A stretch of 7,364 nt of DNA from JBGOUV01 sp041477815 (GTDB lineage: Bacteria > Acidobacteriota > Terriglobia > Bryobacterales > JACQDG01): assembly GCA_041477815.1 (NCBI GenBank), contig JBGOUV010000358.1:1-7364 (forward strand), in the 5' to 3' direction. Positions 5,264 to 7,364 of this stretch are shown here, one piece after another. A program made the position numbers and the translations under genes. Numbering within the stretch: position 1 is the first letter of the stretch; each line of letters opens with the position of its first letter. The notes below the pieces were generated by a model that was not told the origin of the DNA, did not search any database, and saw only the letters and a program-made list of their open reading frames with translations.

Positions 5264-6577
5264 TCATCGCTTGACCCCCGAGGTCCAGTTCTGCACGATG
5301 GTGATGGGCGCGGAAGCGGTCTCTCCCTGCACGCTGTTGATCAAAAAGCGCTGGCCGTTGGCGGCGGGAGCGTAAGGAAATACACCCAGATTAAGGCCCG
5401 TGAAGAGGCGCGCATCGAACAGCGGTTGGGGCAGGGCCGCTTCGAACTTAGGCGCGGTCTTCACCTCCACCGCCATCAGCTTGTTGCCTGAGGAGAGATA
5501 GTAGATTTCCCTCCCGTCCCGGCGCCAGCGCGGATAGGCGCCGCCCCCCGAGGAGATCATCCACTTCGCGCCGGACGCCGGGAAGGGCTGCACATAGACC
5601 TCATACCTGCCCGATTCGTCCGAGGCGTAGGCGATGAACTTCCCGTCCGGCGAGAACCGGCTCTGCCGTTCGTTGAACGGGGTCTGGAGATAGATCGCCG
5701 GCTTGCGGTCTCCCTCGAGAGGCAGCACCCACAGATCCAAACCGGTCTTCGCGTTCTGGCTGGCATAGAGGAGGTAGCGGCCGTCGGACGACCAATCTGT
5801 GGGAACGATGGGGTCGCCGGAGGCCTTCAGCAACAGCTCATCGCTTCCAGCGCCGCTCGCGACTTTCTGGTAGATACTATCAGGACCATCCCGCGACGAA
5901 CTGAAGGCGATGCGGGCGCCGTCCGGCGACCAGACCGGCAGCCGGTCCACCGCCTCGTGGAAGGTGAAGCGCGAGGGGGTGCTTCGCGCGAGGTCGATGA
6001 GCCAGAGGTCGGGATTCGCGCCTTGCGGATCGCGCCGGGCGACCGCGACGCGCCTTTCGTCCGGCGAAAGAGCCACGTCGCTGTATTCGCCGGGCGAGCC
6101 CACCGTCTGCATCTGTTTCCCCGCCCGATCGAACCAGGCGAGCTGGCCGTTTCCGCCGGCGCCGCTCCGATAGGCCAGCACGCCGTTGGTTGAAACGGAG
6201 AAGTATGCCTGCGTGCGGATGGAACCGACCTGTTCCGCCACCGGAAACGCCTCGCCGGCAAGCTCCAGGCGTTTTTCCTCGAACGGTTGGGCCATCAGGG
6301 TTCCTTCGCGGAGGAAGAGCAGATGTCCGGGCCCGTCCTTCTGCGCGGGAGCGTAAGCCGCACCCTGAGTCGTGCTCATCAGGCGCTTCGCCTCCTTGGG
6401 GGAGTCGAGCGAGGCAACGTAGATGGCGCTGTTTTCGGGCTGAGCGCCGGTGGCCAGGTAGAGAAAATGGCGGCCGTCGGGCAAGAATTGAGGCCGGGCA
6501 TGGTAGCGCTCCTTGCCGGACGGGTCGAGGCTGGTCAGAGCCGCGGAAACGCCGCCGGCCGAGGAGACGCGCCGCAA
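5264..6577 (-). CDS. Beta-propeller (PD40/TolB-like) C-terminal part of the broken kinase gene
   Basis: This open frame (437 codons from ATG 6577) is the extracytoplasmic sensor part of the kinase gene continuing from the right. The homologous reading begins earlier, at about 6607 (VILFGVTAGGLRRVSS), so the ATG at 6577 is an internal Met and not a genuine start. PD40-type repeats recur: FLPDGRHFLYLA (31-42), LSPDERRVAVAR (170-181), WSPDGARIAFSS (216-227), WSSDGRYLLYAS (262-273), FSPDGKFIAYAS (308-319) and WRRDGREIYYLS (351-362). Together with two blades encoded upstream they make a six- to eight-bladed propeller. The end ...ITIVQNWTSGVKR is typical for this family, so the 3' end is complete. 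The ligand is unknown. Without its kinase half and TM helix this fragment would be a cytoplasmic orphan. Confidence 0.8.
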   Translation of the reverse strand: MRRVSSAGGVSAALTSLDPSGKERYHARPQFLPDGRHFLYLATGAQPENSAIYVASLDSPKEAKRLMSTTQGAAYAPAQKDGPGHLLFLREGTLMAQPFEEKRLELAGEAFPVAEQVGSIRTQAYFSVSTNGVLAYRSGAGGNGQLAWFDRAGKQMQTVGSPGEYSDVALSPDERRVAVARRDPQGANPDLWLIDLARSTPSRFTFHEAVDRLPVWSPDGARIAFSSSRDGPDSIYQKVASGAGSDELLLKASGDPIVPTDWSSDGRYLLYASQNAKTGLDLWVLPLEGDRKPAIYLQTPFNERQSRFSPDGKFIAYASDESGRYEVYVQPFPASGAKWMISSGGGAYPRWRRDGREIYYLSSGNKLMAVEVKTAPKFEAALPQPLFDARLFTGLNLGVFPYAPAANGQRFLINSVQGETASAPITIVQNWTSGVKR

Positions 6578-7364
6578 TCCGCCGGCTGTAACGCCGAAGA
6601 GGATGACCCTTCGCGATTCCAGGCGCCGCCCAGAGCAAGCGCGATGTCGCAGAGGGTTTGCGGGGGCCCGCCAGCCACTTCGATCTTCTTGAGTTTACCG
6701 GCAGCGGAAAACGCCAGGAAGCGGCTGTCCGGCGACCAAAAGGGAAGGATGCATCCTCCGTGCCGGAGAGCGGCCGGGCGTCGAGGGACTCGAAGGATCG
6801 GACCCAGAGCAAGCGCCGGCCGTCCTGGCCGATGGCCGCGAAGGCCACGCGGCGGCCGTCCGGGGAGAGGACGGGTTCCTGGTAGAAGGCCGCTTTCTCC
6901 GGTGCGGGAATCACGAAACGGGAAACCGGGGGTGCTTCCGGGGGCGGCTCGCGGAAGTGGAGCAGCGAGATCGCGGCGAGGGCCAAAACCAGGACAGCAA
7001 TTCCACCACCAAGACACCAAAACACCAAGGAACCCCGGTTTTCTTGGTGGTCTTGGTGACTTGGTGTCTTGGTGGTGATTTGCGGCGGTTCGGCCGCATC
7101 CAGGGCGATGCGGGCTTCGCCGATGGCTTGGAGGCGGGTGCGGGGGTCCTTGTCGAGGCAGCGGCGGAGGAGATGCTGGAGATGCGGAGGCGTGTTGACA
7201 GGGATGGGGGGCTGGCCATGGATGACGGCGGCGAGGGTCTCGGCGGCGGTTTCGCCCGTGTAGAGAGGCTGGCCGGTGAGCAGCTCGGCCAGCACCACCC
7301 CGAAGGACCAAATGTCGGCGCGGCGATCCACGGGCTTGCCCTTGGCCTGTTCGGGCGACATGTA
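5880..7364 (-). CDS. Kinase C-lobe, TM helix and first propeller repeat (5' end outside window)
   Basis: The frame enters at the right edge with YMSPEQAKGKPVDRRADIWS, the subdomain VIII APE-type motif (SPE) and the subdomain IX Asp (ADIWSFGVVLAELLTG). The subdomain XI Arg is in CLDKDPRTRLQA; counted from the ATG at 7361 the kinase ends near residue 88. A linker and one TM helix follow (about 112-135: LVFWCLGGGIAVLVLALAAI). Linker and helix start are encoded by the palindromic repeat at 7004-7077. The outer part starts VSRFVIPAPEKAAFYQEPVL with the first PD40 unit LSPDGRRVAFAA (165-176). True homology stops at residue 208 (SFPF). Beyond it the frame runs on to 5880 as Arg/Pro-rich shifted sequence that should not be read as a domain. 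If the frameshift is real, the product is a membrane kinase without its sensor. Confidence 0.75.
   Translation of the reverse strand, partial: YMSPEQAKGKPVDRRADIWSFGVVLAELLTGQPLYTGETAAETLAAVIHGQPPIPVNTPPHLQHLLRRCLDKDPRTRLQAIGEARIALDAAEPPQITTKTPSHQDHQENRGSLVFWCLGGGIAVLVLALAAISLLHFREPPPEAPPVSRFVIPAPEKAAFYQEPVLSPDGRRVAFAAIGQDGRRLLWVRSFESLDARPLSGTEDASFPFGRRTAASWRFPLPVNSRRSKWLAGPRKPSATSRLLWAAPGIAKGHPLRRYSRRIAARLLGRRRFRGSDQPRPVRQGALPCPASILARRPPFSLPGHRRSARKQRHLRCLARLPQGGEAPDEHDSGCGLRSRAEGRARTSALPPRRNPDGPTVRGKTPGACRRGVSGGGTGRFHPHAGILLRFNQRRAGLSERRRRKRPARLVRSGGETDADGGLARRIQRRGSFAGRKARRGRPARSARRESRPLAHRPRAKHPLALHLPRGGGPAAGLVAGRRPHRLQFVAGWS
6607..6609 (-). other. Second frameshift site in the kinase gene (G-run, one base short)
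   Basis: The minus strand reads GAA-GGG-TCA. With a fourth G it becomes GAA-GGG-GTC-ATC, joining ...ALGGAWNREG to VILFGVTAGGLRRVSS in the downstream frame. The join restores a propeller strand with the alternating hydrophobic pattern expected. Confidence 0.75.
6738..6741 (-). other. First frameshift site in the kinase gene (T-run, one base short)
   Basis: The minus strand reads CCC-TTTT-GG. With five T the frame gives CCT-TTT-TGG-TCG-CCG-GAC, that is PFWSPD, the PD40 signature, and continues DSRFLAFSAAGKLKKIEVAG in the second frame. With four T it reads PFGRRTAAS and homology ends. Confidence 0.8.
7004..7077. repeat. Palindromic repeat of CTTGGTG units inside the kinase gene
   Basis: CACCACCAAGACACCAA (7004-7020) is the exact reverse complement of 7061-7077, a perfect 17-bp inverted repeat with a 40-base centre. 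A further CACCAAG/CTTGGTG pair lies inside it (7023-7029 with 7052-7058). The arms consist of CTTGGTG units about every 8 bases: four on the right (7043, 7052, 7060, 7068), and on the left CACCAAG at 7007 and 7023 with CACCAAA at 7015. It is read in frame on the minus strand as residues 95-120 (TTKTPSHQDHQENRGSLVFW then CLGGG). Such low-complexity palindromes occur as dispersed intergenic repeats in some soil bacteria; here one is coding. Confidence 0.8.

Larger units (their letters stand above)
5264..7364 (-). pseudogene. Ser/Thr protein kinase-TM-beta-propeller gene, partial and twice frameshifted
   Basis: Read across three frames, this is one gene for a PknB-type receptor-like kinase with an outside PD40 propeller, a layout frequent in Acidobacteriota. 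About 700 residues fall in the window; the N-terminal kinase lobe and the HRD/DFG catalytic region lie beyond the right edge. Homology runs from the edge down to 6742 in one frame, from 6741 to 6607 in a second and from 6607 to 5264 in a third. Each switch is repaired by adding one base: a fifth T in the T-run (plus-strand A-run 6738-6741), restoring PFWSPDSRFLAF, and a fourth G in the G-run (plus-strand C-run 6607-6609), restoring WNREGVILFGV. Apart from these two sites the gene looks under normal selection, with no internal stops in the homologous path. Sequencing error and very recent decay are both possible. Confidence 0.75.

Noticed and set aside
7004..7077. A CRISPR array
   Set aside because: The repeated units are only 7-8 bases, occur in both orientations and have no unique spacers. 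It is a palindromic microrepeat inside a coding frame.
5910..7078. Several plus-strand open frames opposite the kinase gene
   Set aside because: They are short, Arg/Pro-rich and without domain features, while the minus strand carries recognisable kinase and PD40 motifs through this region.

Overview
The window is GC-rich bacterial chromosome carrying seven genes or gene remnants. There is no RNA gene, CRISPR array or recognisable insertion sequence. The right-hand gene is a membrane-anchored Ser/Thr kinase fused to a PD40/TolB-type beta-propeller. Together with a secreted bicupin, a secreted TPR protein and an Rpn/DUF4351 protein, this suggests an Acidobacteriota genome, perhaps Bryobacterales/Solibacter-like. 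That placement is inferred from gene style only.

Layout, left to right. At 1-262 (+) is the 3' part of dtd, D-aminoacyl-tRNA deacylase. At 385-1212 (+) is a secreted metzincin-like protein whose zinc motif reads QExxHxxGxxH, with its own sigma70-type promoter (TTGGCA-N17-TATCAT). A 225-bp convergent spacer follows and contains a perfect 14-bp palindrome. At 1438-2322 (-) is a secreted bicupin. Upstream of it on the same strand, at 2415-3425 (-), is a membrane protein with a possible reduced SIR2-like N-terminus, three TM helices and a Cys-containing tail; a hairpin separates the two genes. Diverging from it is a secreted TPR-type protein (3460-4299, +), whose last codons lie inside a strong palindrome. 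After a structured leader comes an Rpn-family/DUF4351 protein (4398-5252, +) whose N-terminus is out of frame. Converging on it with an 11-bp gap is the kinase-propeller gene (5264-7364, -), which runs off the right edge and is broken by two single-base frameshifts.

The genes do not form one obvious pathway. The dtd, metalloprotease and TPR genes look like independent units; the bicupin and the membrane protein could be co-transcribed. The best leads are a dispersed-repeat-like palindrome of CTTGGTG units that supplies, in frame, the juxtamembrane linker and start of the TM helix of the kinase; the QExxH active-site variant; and three -1 indels in short same-base runs within about 2.2 kb. The indels look either like sequencing or assembly error or like real decay. 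I did not find a convincing new multi-gene system.
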